The notes beneath the pieces are model-generated. The model saw nothing but the letters and a program-made list of their open reading frames with translations, had not been told where the DNA came from and searched no databases. Of a stretch of DNA of 64,000 nucleotides, positions 38,271 to 46,815 are shown piece by piece. Origin of the DNA: Meiothermus sp. Pnk-1. Its GTDB lineage: Bacteria > Deinococcota > Deinococci > Deinococcales > Thermaceae. The stretch covers positions 1 through 64,000 of the forward strand of contig NZ_QKOB01000004.1 of the NCBI RefSeq assembly GCF_003226535.1. The letters are read 5' to 3'. Position 1 is the first letter of the stretch. Every line of letters starts with the position of its first letter. Both the position numbers and the translations under genes were made by a program.

Positions 38271-39199
38271 TCCGGGTACACGAGCGCTTCCCGGAGGAGT
38301 TCGCCCGGCTCATGGAGCGGCTGCCCCCCTGGGTGCGGGTGGAGGTGGAGGGGCACCGGGACAGCCTGGACGAGATCGTGCTCGACCTGGGCAAGCCCCT
38401 GATCTACACGGCGGCGGATCAGGTCTACGTCCTGGAGGGGCGGGAGGTGTCGAAGGACGACCTCTCCTACCTGACCCACCGTCTGGGCGGGTTCAAGGAG
38501 AACAACCGGGCCGGGCTCGAGGGCACCCTGCACCGCGTCAGCCGCATCCAGGACGCCTACGGCGAGACGGTGGGAGTGACCATCCGCATCGGGCGCTTCG
38601 TGATGGGGGTGGCGGAGGCGCTCCGGCCCTGGCTCGAGCAGAGCGGCTCGCTGCTGGTGGTGGGGCCGCCCCGCACCGGCAAGACCACCCTCTTGCGGGA
38701 CATCGTGCGTATTCTGGCCGGGCGCTACGGTCCCCGGGTGGCGGTGGTGGACACCTCCAACGAGATCGGAGGGGACGGCAAGCTCACCCACCCCGGCATC
38801 TCCCCGGCCCGGCGGCTCCAGGTGCCCGATCCGCCCTCGAAGAACCAGGGCTGGGTGATCTACCAGGCCATCGCCAACCACTCGCCCGAGGTGGTGGTGG
38901 CCGACGAGATCGGCTACAACGAGGACGTGTTCCAGTGCCTCACCGCCTCGAGGCGGGGGGTGCGGGTGGTGGCCACCGCCCACGGCGAGACCATCCTCGA
39001 CCTGCTGGAGAACCCGGTGCTGCTGCCCATCCTGGGCGACCCGGAGGGTGGCAGGCGCAGAAGCCGCCCCTCCTTCGCGATGTGCCTGGAGGTGCGGGGC
39101 AAGGGGAAGTTCGTGCTCTACCCCGAGTTTGCCGAGGCCCTGGACACCCTGCTGTCGGGGGGTGAACCCGAGGGCTTGCGACTGGGGAGGTGGGATTGA
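38234..39199 (+). CDS. Ycf45/SpoIIIAA-type secretion ATPase in the VirB11 position
   Basis: 321 aa. Walker A GPPRTGKT at residues 144-151. The adjacent segments [53 protein letters not shown] and [17 protein letters not shown] follow the Ycf45/SpoIIIAA family rather than VirB11, whose Asp and His boxes differ. SpoIIIAA is itself a distant VirB11/GspE relative that energises a secretion-like channel. By context it probably acts as the T4SS assembly/secretion ATPase. The ATG at 38234 lies inside the transglycosylase gene; the frame open further upstream is not conserved-looking. Confidence 0.8.
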   Translation: MGVPVVEEQKSVIRVHERFPEEFARLMERLPPWVRVEVEGHRDSLDEIVLDLGKPLIYTAADQVYVLEGREVSKDDLSYLTHRLGGFKENNRAGLEGTLHRVSRIQDAYGETVGVTIRIGRFVMGVAEALRPWLEQSGSLLVVGPPRTGKTTLLRDIVRILAGRYGPRVAVVDTSNEIGGDGKLTHPGISPARRLQVPDPPSKNQGWVIYQAIANHSPEVVVADEIGYNEDVFQCLTASRRGVRVVATAHGETILDLLENPVLLPILGDPEGGRRRSRPSFAMCLEVRGKGKFVLYPEFAEALDTLLSGGEPEGLRLGRWD

Positions 39200-40824
39200 T
39201 GCAGAGATGGATACTGGCCTTTTTGATTCTGGCCGGGATAGCGTTGGCCCAGGACCCCCGCTACCCCGACACCACGCGCTACCTGGTGAGCGCCCCGGAC
39301 TATCGTCTCGAGCGGCTGCCCCTTTTGAAATGGCCCTTCATCGAGGTCTTGCGGGCCGACCGCTGGAAGCAAAACCAACAGGCGCGGGCGGAGGGCAAAG
39401 CGCCGGTGGCCCACGAGTGGCGGCTGCCCATGAGCGACCTCACCACCACCCAGGAGGTGGCCCGCGACCTGAGGCGGGCCTGGCAGCGCTTCGAGGAGCG
39501 CTATTACTGGCACGTCATCACCCGGCTCAACAACCCCGCGCTCTACGCGGTGTACTGCTGGGCCGGGCTCAAGGGGCCCGACCTCGACCCACCCCTGCCG
39601 GAGGTGCGGGTGGACGTGCCCTCGGGGACGGTGCCGCAGGGGTTTGACCCGGGGCTGGGCTGGCCCTTACCGGCGGCCCAGGGGCAGCACATGCTGGACG
39701 CCTACTGGCCCATCCCCCAGGTGGATACCGGGGACTTCTGCGACAGCCTCGGCCTGCAAATCCTGCCCCTGATGTACGTCCCTGGGTTCTGCATCGACAT
39801 CGAGGCCATCGGCTTTTCCTGGTGCACGCCGGGGTATGAGGAAGGCGAGCCCTTGTGGTTCAACGACGCCGAGGCGCAGAACCGGGTCTCGGACGGTATC
39901 GCCCACGCCATAGCCACCTACTACCCCGACTACCAGAAGGACGTGCTGATAGCACTGAGGCCCCGGGTGCCCACCGATTTATCCGATCCTACCCGGCTCA
40001 GGGTCTTCGCCCCCATGCCCTGGCAGGCCCACGTCCTCGAGGGGGGGGCGGTGGTCACGCCGGTGATGCGCACCCTGGACGGGCTTACCCCGCAGAACCT
40101 GGTGAGCGAGGCCCAGGGCATCTTCAACACCCTGCGGCAGGCCCTGCCCCGCCTCCCCGAGGCCGAGCGGCTGGCGGGGACGGCCTACTACTACCAGGCG
40201 GTGCGGGGGCTCTCCCGGCTGCCCTTCCTGGCCCCGGTGAGCAACCAGCTTTCCGGCCTCATCAGCGGGATGGACGAGAAGGTGATGGAGAAAGCCCTGC
40301 TGGCCCTGGCCGCCGCCGACGAGGGGAGCAAGCTGGCCGGGAAAGACCTCTTCATCAACAGCAAAAACGCCCCCGGAGCCTGGCGGCTGGAGGAGATCAA
40401 GCGCTGGTTCCCCCCTTCCAACCCCTACATCTACGAGCGGTTCGGCTACGTGAGCTTCTTCCAGGTGTGGAACCGGGCCGAGGTGACCACGGTGCCCGAC
40501 TTTCGCGCCGACCGCAACCCGCTGGGGGTGGCGGCCTCACTGGGGATGCGGGCCATCTTTTACTGGTGGGTCCCGGTGCGGATCAAGGTCAACCTGATGC
40601 CCAACCCGCCCTTCATCTCCCTCTCGGGGTCGCTGGACTGGCCCCGGCCCATCCCGGTGCCCCCCTACGTGCTGCCCTTCAGCGCCGAGCGCACCTACTG
40701 GGGCTGGGTGAGCGTGCCCGAAGGGTATGAGGTGCCCAGGGTCAAAGGCACCCCGGGGCTGGGGGTGAGCGGGGTGGATATTCCCGGCTTCGGGCCGGAC
40801 GTGTACGACATCCTGTTGAGGTGA
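39199..40824 (+). CDS. Large secreted protein, possibly TraU-like
   Basis: 541 aa with a signal peptide ([17 protein letters not shown]). Cysteine-containing motifs CDSLGLQILPLMYVPGFC and FSWCTPGYEEG recall F-type TraU, a periplasmic mating protein, but I cannot confirm family membership. Its start overlaps the ATPase stop (TGATG) with a GGGAGGTGGG ribosome site. The first of a run of secreted proteins continuing to 43974. Confidence 0.5.
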   Translation: MQRWILAFLILAGIALAQDPRYPDTTRYLVSAPDYRLERLPLLKWPFIEVLRADRWKQNQQARAEGKAPVAHEWRLPMSDLTTTQEVARDLRRAWQRFEERYYWHVITRLNNPALYAVYCWAGLKGPDLDPPLPEVRVDVPSGTVPQGFDPGLGWPLPAAQGQHMLDAYWPIPQVDTGDFCDSLGLQILPLMYVPGFCIDIEAIGFSWCTPGYEEGEPLWFNDAEAQNRVSDGIAHAIATYYPDYQKDVLIALRPRVPTDLSDPTRLRVFAPMPWQAHVLEGGAVVTPVMRTLDGLTPQNLVSEAQGIFNTLRQALPRLPEAERLAGTAYYYQAVRGLSRLPFLAPVSNQLSGLISGMDEKVMEKALLALAAADEGSKLAGKDLFINSKNAPGAWRLEEIKRWFPPSNPYIYERFGYVSFFQVWNRAEVTTVPDFRADRNPLGVAASLGMRAIFYWWVPVRIKVNLMPNPPFISLSGSLDWPRPIPVPPYVLPFSAERTYWGWVSVPEGYEVPRVKGTPGLGVSGVDIPGFGPDVYDILLR

Positions 40825-40827
40825 GCG

Positions 40828-41418
40828 ATGCGCTGGACGTATGCACTGGTACTGACGGTTTTCCTCGGAGGAGGAAGCCTGGCCATTGACGCCAAGGACT
40901 TCAAGACCGCCTATGACCTCCTGCGCAACGGGCTGTGCAGCCTCAAGATCACCTGCTTGCTGCCCAAGGACATGATCTACCCGGCGGACTGGCAGGCCGA
41001 TGTGGAGGCGCGGCTGGCCCGGGCGCGGGAGGTGCTGCTCATCGGGGACGTGCAGTCCTTCCAGCCGGTCCTGGGCTACCTCGACGCCTGGCTCAGGACC
41101 ACCGACCCCACCCGCAAGCAGAACCGCCCGCAAATCTTTGCGGTGGTGCCCCAGGAGCAGATGGTGTGGTTTCGCGGCTGGACGGAGAACCCCGAGCTGG
41201 CCGGACTGGTGAAGGTGGCGGCGAGCAGCAACGAGAACGAGCCCCTGGGGGTGGTGGGGCGCACCGGGCTACCCCTGCTGATCCTCGATAACCAGGCGGT
41301 CTACCTGCCCACCTGGTGGCAGCTCGAGGGCCCCACCCTGCGCCAGGTGCTCACCTGGGGGCGGCTGCTGGTGGACCAGATCAGGGCCGCCAACCAGCGC
41401 AAAGAGGAGGTCAAATGA
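40828..41418 (+). CDS. Secreted protein, PLD-fold-like (degenerate)
   Basis: 196 aa with signal peptide (LVLTVFLGGGSLA). Layout: ARAREVLLIGDVQSFQPVLG, RPQIFAVVPQEQMVWFRG, then RTGLPLLILDNQAVYLPTW in the place of an HKD motif, lacking His and Lys. The stop overlaps the next ATG. It probably belongs to the same exported group as 36828 and 41415. Confidence 0.45.
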   Translation: MRWTYALVLTVFLGGGSLAIDAKDFKTAYDLLRNGLCSLKITCLLPKDMIYPADWQADVEARLARAREVLLIGDVQSFQPVLGYLDAWLRTTDPTRKQNRPQIFAVVPQEQMVWFRGWTENPELAGLVKVAASSNENEPLGVVGRTGLPLLILDNQAVYLPTWWQLEGPTLRQVLTWGRLLVDQIRAANQRKEEVK

Positions 41419-41819
41419 GGCTTCTGGCCCTGCTGCTTCTTCTGGGGGCGGCGTTTGCCCAGGGGCAGCAGCAAATCCTCTTCCAAACCCCCAACCTGGC
41501 CCAGGCGGTGGGTTGGGTGGCGGGCGTGGGGGGACAGGACGCCCTGGTGATCGGCGACCTGCCCGACCCCGCCTTCGCCCGCGCCCTGCCGCCCCGCACC
41601 CGCGTCCTGGTCTCGGGGGCCCTGCCCTCGTGGGTCAGGACCGGGATGGAGGTGCGTTACCTCAAGGGGCTCAGGGGCCGGGGGATGCTGCTCATCGACC
41701 GGAGGTATTTCGTGGTGAGGGACAAAAAGGGTCTATGGACGGTACTGGCCAGCCCGGAGATCGGGATGCAGGTGGCCTACTACCTCGAGCAGCTCTGGCA
41801 GATGGGAGGGCGGGGATGA
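41415..41819 (+). CDS. Short secreted protein, PLD-fold-like (degenerate)
   Basis: 134 aa with a signal peptide (LLLLLGAAFA-Q). GGQDALVIGDLPDPAFARAL, LKGLRGRGMLLIDRRYFVVR and a final helix MQVAYYLEQLW parallel the end of the 36828 protein. No catalytic HKD. The start at 41415 is fixed by an ATGA overlap. Confidence 0.45.
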   Translation: MRLLALLLLLGAAFAQGQQQILFQTPNLAQAVGWVAGVGGQDALVIGDLPDPAFARALPPRTRVLVSGALPSWVRTGMEVRYLKGLRGRGMLLIDRRYFVVRDKKGLWTVLASPEIGMQVAYYLEQLWQMGGRG

Positions 41820-42763
41820 GGGCCGCGCTCTTCCTTCCGTGGCTCATGGGCCTGGCCCTGGCCCAGGGGGTGGACTGCTCGAGCGTCCCGCCCTCGCTCA
41901 TCCCCACTTTGAGCGCCCGGCCCACCCCGAGCGTGAGCGTCTCCCCGGGGGGGCTGGCCGCGCCGGGGAGCTTCGCGGTGCAGGCCGACGCCCGGGCCTA
42001 CGTGGCGTCGGCCACCCTGAGCGTGAGGGGCGAGCAGAGGTGGGGAGACTACGGCCCGCAGGTGCTGGCGAGCTGGGGCGGCTCCCCTACCGCCACCGCG
42101 AACTTCGGTCCCCTCGCCGCGAGCGCCAACGGCACCTACACCTTCACCCTCTCCGCCCAGGTCTGCTACCGGCTGAACGGGGCGGTGGTGGGGGAGGAGC
42201 TCAGCGCCCAGGCCCGGGTTCCCGTGTTCATCCCCTGGACCACCGCCGACCTGCCCTGGTTCTTGTGGAAGGAGGCCGAGGCCGCCAACTACATCAAGGG
42301 CCTGGCGAACGACGTGACGGGAGGGCAGCCCATGTTCGTCGAGGGCCTGGTCACCGGGTTAGCCGAGCCGGTGCGGGCGGTGCTGCGCGACTACCTGGTG
42401 AAGGGCTACCTCAACCAGGGGAACTTCCCGCCCGCCTGCGCGGGGTGGTGTTACGCCATCGCGCCAGTGCAGCTTCGCCTTTACGCGGTGCAGGGGGTAG
42501 GGGAGCTGTTCCAGCAGGGCTGGGCCAGCCTGGGGCTGTACGGCGGCCAGAAGGACAGCCGCTCGTACGAGCTCGGCACCAAAGGGGTGGCGGGGGTGCT
42601 CGTGGTGCGGGGATACCGCCACGACTATATCCTGCTGTCTGCGCGGGGCGATTTCAGCGACGCGACCCAGGTGATCGAGATGCCCAAGGGGGCTAGTGAG
42701 TTATTCCGCAAGGCCCTCTCCCTCTCGGCCTTGCAGCAGAATGCGCGGGAGGTGCGGCCATGA
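41816..42763 (+). CDS. Secreted hypothetical protein with Ig-like N-terminus
   Basis: 315 aa. Signal peptide (LPWLMGLALA-Q), then a beta-rich Ig-like part (SVSPGGLAAPGSFAVQADAR, ANGTYTFTLSAQVCYRL) and a helical/mixed C-terminal half with a CAGWCY motif. ATGA overlap with the gene before, and a 4-bp overlap with the gene after. Probably periplasmic or surface exposed; unrecognised. Confidence 0.5.
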   Translation: MRAALFLPWLMGLALAQGVDCSSVPPSLIPTLSARPTPSVSVSPGGLAAPGSFAVQADARAYVASATLSVRGEQRWGDYGPQVLASWGGSPTATANFGPLAASANGTYTFTLSAQVCYRLNGAVVGEELSAQARVPVFIPWTTADLPWFLWKEAEAANYIKGLANDVTGGQPMFVEGLVTGLAEPVRAVLRDYLVKGYLNQGNFPPACAGWCYAIAPVQLRLYAVQGVGELFQQGWASLGLYGGQKDSRSYELGTKGVAGVLVVRGYRHDYILLSARGDFSDATQVIEMPKGASELFRKALSLSALQQNAREVRP

Positions 42764-43974
42764 GGTGGGCCATCGGCGTATTTCTGGCGATGGGGTTCGC
42801 GACGGCCCAAACCACCAGCGGCAGCCTCTCCGACCTGGCCGGGCTAAAGCAGGTGCTCAACGCACCCGGGGAGCTGCACCTGGTGGTGCCCCAGATCACC
42901 CCCTGGGCCTTGCAACTCGCGCAGTGGCGCACGGCGGGGCCCACCACCTTCTACATCCCCCAGAGCGAGGCCCCCAAGTACTGCGGCAGCCCGCTCCCCA
43001 TCCGGGTGCTCCCCGGCAGCGTCAAGGAGCCGCTGGGCCTCATTGTGGGGCAGGGCGGCAGCCTGGAGGGGATCGCCCTCCGGGGGTTGGGGCTCATCTA
43101 CGACCCGGGCTGGGCCGAGAACGACCGCATCGCCCTGTGGATGGGCCTCTCGGGGCCGCGGACGGGGCGGGCCTGGGTGGAGGGGAGCTGGACGGGCAGC
43201 CTCACGGCCCGGGTGGAGTTCCAGGTGACGGAACGCTACCTGGGCGACCCCGTAAGCAGCAGCTACCTGTTCAACCACGTCTGGAACGGGGCGGTGCAGG
43301 ACGTGCGGGTGCAGGGGTATGACCCCTACCGCATCTACACCGGGGAGACCCTGCCCCTGGTGGAGGCGGGCGGGACGGGGCGGGGGGATTGCACGCTGCG
43401 CTCGGTGACCACCGTGGTGGAGGTGGGGGTGGACACCAACCGGACGGCCCGGTACACCGGCCCGCTGGGGAACAACTATACTTTCAGCTTCAACCCCGGC
43501 ACCGGAATGGAGACCTTCCGCGCGGTGGAGTACGCCGCCACCTGCGGCCCCTTCGGGTGTGGGTGGCGCGGGTACTACATCTACGACCTCCAGGGGCGCA
43601 ACCGGGGCAGCGGCTCGGGCACCCAGTGTGGATGGAACTGGTGTACGCAGGCGGACATCTATCCCCTCCGGTACGAGACCCGCAAGACCCAGGAGGAGGT
43701 CACCGCGCGGATTCGGCCCTGGCTCGAGCGCACCGTGTGGCAGGCCCAGGGCACCTTCCCGGTGGAGCCGGGGGGGATCGTGCGGGTGAACGGACAGGCC
43801 TACCAGATCCCGGGGCTGGAGGGCTACGGCAGAAGGCCCCAGGGGGTGGGGATCGAGTGGATGCGCGGGGAGCCCTACGTGAGCTACCTGGCCCGGTCTA
43901 CCGGGATCATGGGCGGGGAGGTCTACCGGGGACAGGTGATGAGCGTTCGGGAATATTGTACAAAAGTGAGGTAA
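42760..43974 (+). CDS. Large secreted hypothetical protein
   Basis: 404 aa with a signal peptide (GVFLAMGFATA-Q). N-terminal 100 residues again look like a PLD-type half (GELHLVVPQITPWALQLAQW; GPTTFYIPQSEAPKYCG). The middle is beta-rich with a cysteine cluster (CGPFGCGW, TQCGWNWC). It may be an adhesin or mating-pair component. Last gene of the overlapping transfer operon; a new promoter region follows. Confidence 0.5.
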   Translation: MRWAIGVFLAMGFATAQTTSGSLSDLAGLKQVLNAPGELHLVVPQITPWALQLAQWRTAGPTTFYIPQSEAPKYCGSPLPIRVLPGSVKEPLGLIVGQGGSLEGIALRGLGLIYDPGWAENDRIALWMGLSGPRTGRAWVEGSWTGSLTARVEFQVTERYLGDPVSSSYLFNHVWNGAVQDVRVQGYDPYRIYTGETLPLVEAGGTGRGDCTLRSVTTVVEVGVDTNRTARYTGPLGNNYTFSFNPGTGMETFRAVEYAATCGPFGCGWRGYYIYDLQGRNRGSGSGTQCGWNWCTQADIYPLRYETRKTQEEVTARIRPWLERTVWQAQGTFPVEPGGIVRVNGQAYQIPGLEGYGRRPQGVGIEWMRGEPYVSYLARSTGIMGGEVYRGQVMSVREYCTKVR

Positions 43975-43977
43975 TAT
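43971..43977. promoter_or_regulatory. GTAATAT operator word before the SLH porin gene
   Basis: GTAATAT, contained in a candidate TAATAT -10 box (43972-43977), lies 9 nt before the ATG at 43987. It shares the core with the operators at 16632-16667 and 28146-28162, suggesting common control. Confidence 0.45.
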
Positions 43978-43986
43978 GTTATTGCT

Positions 43987-45387
43987 ATGCTTTCACGAGA
44001 ACAGCGTTCGCGTCTGGCAAAAACCGCCCTCTCTGTCTGGAGCGCCAGTCTAGGGCTGGCCCTGGCCCAGCAGGCCCCCTTCACGGATGTCCCCCCCACC
44101 CTGGAGGACATCCGTTTCCTCTATCAGAAGGGCATCGTGCAGGGCTACCCCGACGGCACCTTTCGGGGGCGTGAGTATATGACCCGCTATCAGGCCGCCG
44201 CCATGCTCTACCGGGCCTACCTGGTCTTCGCCGACGACGTGGCGCGCCGGGTGAGGGAGGCCCTGGCCCAGGACTCCCAGGCCCGGCTCGAGGAGGCTTT
44301 CGCGGCCATCCGTGACCTTCAGGAGGCCCTGAAGATCGTGCAGGAGGCGATGGCGGACTACCCCGAGGTCAGGGCCGACCTGGAGGAGACCCGCAAGAAC
44401 GTGGAGGGGCTGGCCGAGGAGCTGGCCCAGGTCTCGAGCCAGATGGTCACCCGCGAGGAGATCGGCGACCTCATGGCCTCGGTGGGCGCGCTGGAGGGAC
44501 TCATCCAGCGGGGTGAGGAGGGCCTGAAGGCCCTCCAGGCCCGGGTGAACGTCCTCGAGGGGGCCTTGCGGGACCTCGAGGGGCGAATCCAGGCCGGGCA
44601 GGGGGAGCTCAACAAGAAGGTCTTCGACCTTGGCGGGCGGGTGGACGCCCTGGAGAAGGGGGGCCGGAACCGTCCGAAGCTCAGCGTGGGGGGTTCGGTC
44701 GGCCTCTCGGACGGACAGCCGGACGGGGAGGTGTTCGTCCGGGGTGAGGCGAACGGGGTACGGCTCGCCGGACGGGTGAACCCGGACGGGGTACAGGTAC
44801 GGGCCGAAGGGGGCGGGCTCACCCTCGAGCACGTCCAGAAGGACGGGCTCTCGGAGAGCCGGGCCGGGTATCGGCTGTTCGAGGGGGTGGCCCTGGGGCT
44901 GGAGGTGGGCTACGGCGACTCGACCTTCGGGGTGGCCCGGCTCATCCACGAACCGGACGGGGGCCTGATCCCCGGGGTGGTGGCCGAGGCCGGGGCGGGC
45001 GCGGGCTTCCACGAGGGCAGCCTCTCGCGCAACCTGCTCTTCGTCCGGGCGGGCTACCGCTTCGGCGGCGTGACCCCCAGCCTGGGGTACTGGCGCTACC
45101 AGGGCGAGGAGCCCTACAGCCTGCTGGAGGGGCGGCTGGACTGGCAGGCCGACTTCGGCAGCCTCGGGGGGTACTACCGGCTGGTGGCCTTCCCCGGAAG
45201 CGGAAACAGGGGCAGCGAGTGGGGGGTGCGCTTCACCTCGAGCGCCAACCCCTTCGTGGAACTCGGGGTGCGGGGTACGGAAGGGCTGGTGGCCGGTGAG
45301 CCAGGCAGCTTCAGCTTCCGCTACCAGAACGCCACGGCCAGCCGGACGGACTTCACGGTGCGGGTGGGGTACAGGCTGGAGTTCTAG
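43987..45387 (+). CDS. S-layer-homology outer-membrane porin (SlpA/OmpM-like)
   Basis: 466 aa. Signal peptide (about 1-28), one SLH domain (FTDVPPTLEDIRFLYQKGIV, then QGYPDGTFRGREYMTRYQAA), a long coiled coil (about 85-220) and a C-terminal beta-barrel-like region ending in an aromatic residue (RVGYRLEF). In Thermus and Deinococcus such SLH proteins tether the outer envelope to peptidoglycan-bound polymers. Presence in an ICE is unusual and suggests remodelling of the surface for mating or exclusion. It has its own promoter region. Confidence 0.8.
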   Translation: MLSREQRSRLAKTALSVWSASLGLALAQQAPFTDVPPTLEDIRFLYQKGIVQGYPDGTFRGREYMTRYQAAAMLYRAYLVFADDVARRVREALAQDSQARLEEAFAAIRDLQEALKIVQEAMADYPEVRADLEETRKNVEGLAEELAQVSSQMVTREEIGDLMASVGALEGLIQRGEEGLKALQARVNVLEGALRDLEGRIQAGQGELNKKVFDLGGRVDALEKGGRNRPKLSVGGSVGLSDGQPDGEVFVRGEANGVRLAGRVNPDGVQVRAEGGGLTLEHVQKDGLSESRAGYRLFEGVALGLEVGYGDSTFGVARLIHEPDGGLIPGVVAEAGAGAGFHEGSLSRNLLFVRAGYRFGGVTPSLGYWRYQGEEPYSLLEGRLDWQADFGSLGGYYRLVAFPGSGNRGSEWGVRFTSSANPFVELGVRGTEGLVAGEPGSFSFRYQNATASRTDFTVRVGYRLEF

Positions 45388-45396
45388 GAGGCAGCG

Positions 45397-46023
45397 GTGA
45401 AAAAGTCTGTGCTTCTCGGGGGGGCCGCGCTGGCCCTCCTGGTCTCTGGATGCGACGTGATCTCAGGGGTGGCCGGGGAGTTCCAGCCTGCCGCCCTGGT
45501 GGAGGTGACGGGGGCGCTCGAGGGGATGTGCGTTCGCCTGGACGCCCTGAAAGAGGGGAAGCTGACCGGTAGCTGGGAGGGGTGTGCGAAGCCGTACAGC
45601 TTCCGGGTGAACCTGCCGGACGGGGCGTACACCCTGGTCGGACAGGCCGGACGGGACGGCCTGGTCTACCAGGAGGGCCGGACGGACGCCACCGTGAAGA
45701 AGGGGGGGCGGACCACGGTGCCCCTCTCCCGCAAGCGGGTGAGCGTACAGGTCACGGCGGCCTGGCTCGACCCGGCGCAGGGCGGACTGGCCGAGGCGTG
45801 GATGCTCCCCCAGGAGGCGGTGGGGGTGCCCACCTACGCCGACGAACCCCCCTCGAGCCTGAAAGGGCGGGTGCTGGTGGCGCGGGAGGTGGTGGCCCAG
45901 GCTAAGGCCACCCTCTCGGTGCCCACCGGGAAGGACGTGGCCTTCCGGCTGGTGCAGGGAGAGACCCAGGGGGTGACCCGGGTGAGCCGCCTGGAGGCGG
46001 ACGGGAAGGTGGTGGTGCCGTGA
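45397..46023 (+). CDS. Lipoprotein
   Basis: 208 aa. GTG start at 45397 with AGGAGG upstream. Lipobox LLVSGC (Cys at about residue 19). Two beta-rich segments (YSFRVNLPDGAYTLVGQAGR; RVSVQVTAAWLDPAQGG) resemble carboxypeptidase-regulatory-like folds. It follows the SLH porin by 9 bp, so the two may work together at the envelope. Confidence 0.65.
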   Translation: MKKSVLLGGAALALLVSGCDVISGVAGEFQPAALVEVTGALEGMCVRLDALKEGKLTGSWEGCAKPYSFRVNLPDGAYTLVGQAGRDGLVYQEGRTDATVKKGGRTTVPLSRKRVSVQVTAAWLDPAQGGLAEAWMLPQEAVGVPTYADEPPSSLKGRVLVAREVVAQAKATLSVPTGKDVAFRLVQGETQGVTRVSRLEADGKVVVP

Positions 46024-46364
46024 ACGAGGAACCCCGGACGGACACCCCCTGGGCCTTGTGGGTACTGGCGGGGCTGGCCTACCTGGGGTACCTGACGATG
46101 GCAGCCCTGGATGCCCCCACCCTGCTGATCGTCGTAGGGCTGGCGGTGCTGCCTGCCCTGCGGCTGCTGCCGGACGGGATGCTCCTCGGGGTGGGAGTGG
46201 GGGTGGGCTGGTTCGTGAGCGGGCTGGGTCTGCACCCGTTCACCCTGGTGGGGCTGGTGCTGGCCTCGCAACTGCTGGCCCTAGCCGGTGGCCGGAGCGA
46301 GCGGTGGGGGTGGCTTATCGGAATGGCGGTGGGCTATGTGGGCGGACTGTGGGTGTCCCGATAG
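46020..46364 (+). CDS. Polytopic small membrane protein
   Basis: 114 aa with three to four hydrophobic helices (ALWVLAGLAYLGYLTMAALD; TLLIVVGLAVLPAL; MLLGVGVGVGWFVSGLGL; LVGLVLASQLLALAGG). GTG start overlapping the lipoprotein stop. Function unknown. Confidence 0.55.
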   Translation: MNEEPRTDTPWALWVLAGLAYLGYLTMAALDAPTLLIVVGLAVLPALRLLPDGMLLGVGVGVGWFVSGLGLHPFTLVGLVLASQLLALAGGRSERWGWLIGMAVGYVGGLWVSR

Positions 46365-46815
46365 GACACCCCGGACAGGACAGGTAGGGACACCCTCCTG
46401 AACCGATAGCTTTTGTTGCTTTCTTGTCCTAACTTCCCTCCCCCCCGGACACCCCCTGTCCTTTCGCGCGTGGGAGAGAGAAAAACGCTAAAGTGGGCGA
46501 GGTTGAAAATGTCCAGTGAGGATAAGGAAAACGACGTGCAGGCGAGAGAAAAGGTCGCTGAACCCCCTCAATCGGACAGGGTGGAGGGACAGGAGGTACA
46601 CCCCCCGGACACCCCCCCTGTCCTGTCCGTGGACACCCCTGAAGGACAGGTCGGACAGGGCAGGGACACCCCGGATGGACACCCTGGGACACCCAGGGTG
46701 GACAGGGTGGGACACCCCCCGGACACCCTGAAGGACACCCCCCCTGTCCCGGCAGAGAGGGTAGGGACACCCCCCGGACAGCCTGGTGCGGACACCCCGG
46801 ACACCCCCCTGTCCG
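46364..46815. repeat. Dense GGACA repeat field
   Basis: About 14 copies of GGACACC fall between 46364 and 46806, with many more GGACAGG/GGACAGC and complementary CCTGTCC words between them, often 8-13 bp apart. The field starts before the coding region (46364-46508) and continues into its first 100 codons, where it dictates a low-complexity Asp-Thr-Pro-rich peptide. The density and its extension outside the gene argue for a DNA-level role such as an iteron set, a partition site or oriT. Confidence 0.75.

Noticed and set aside
46364-46815. GGACACC repeats as a CRISPR array
   Set aside because: Units are only 7-10 bp, irregularly spaced, without constant-length spacers; no cas genes in the window.
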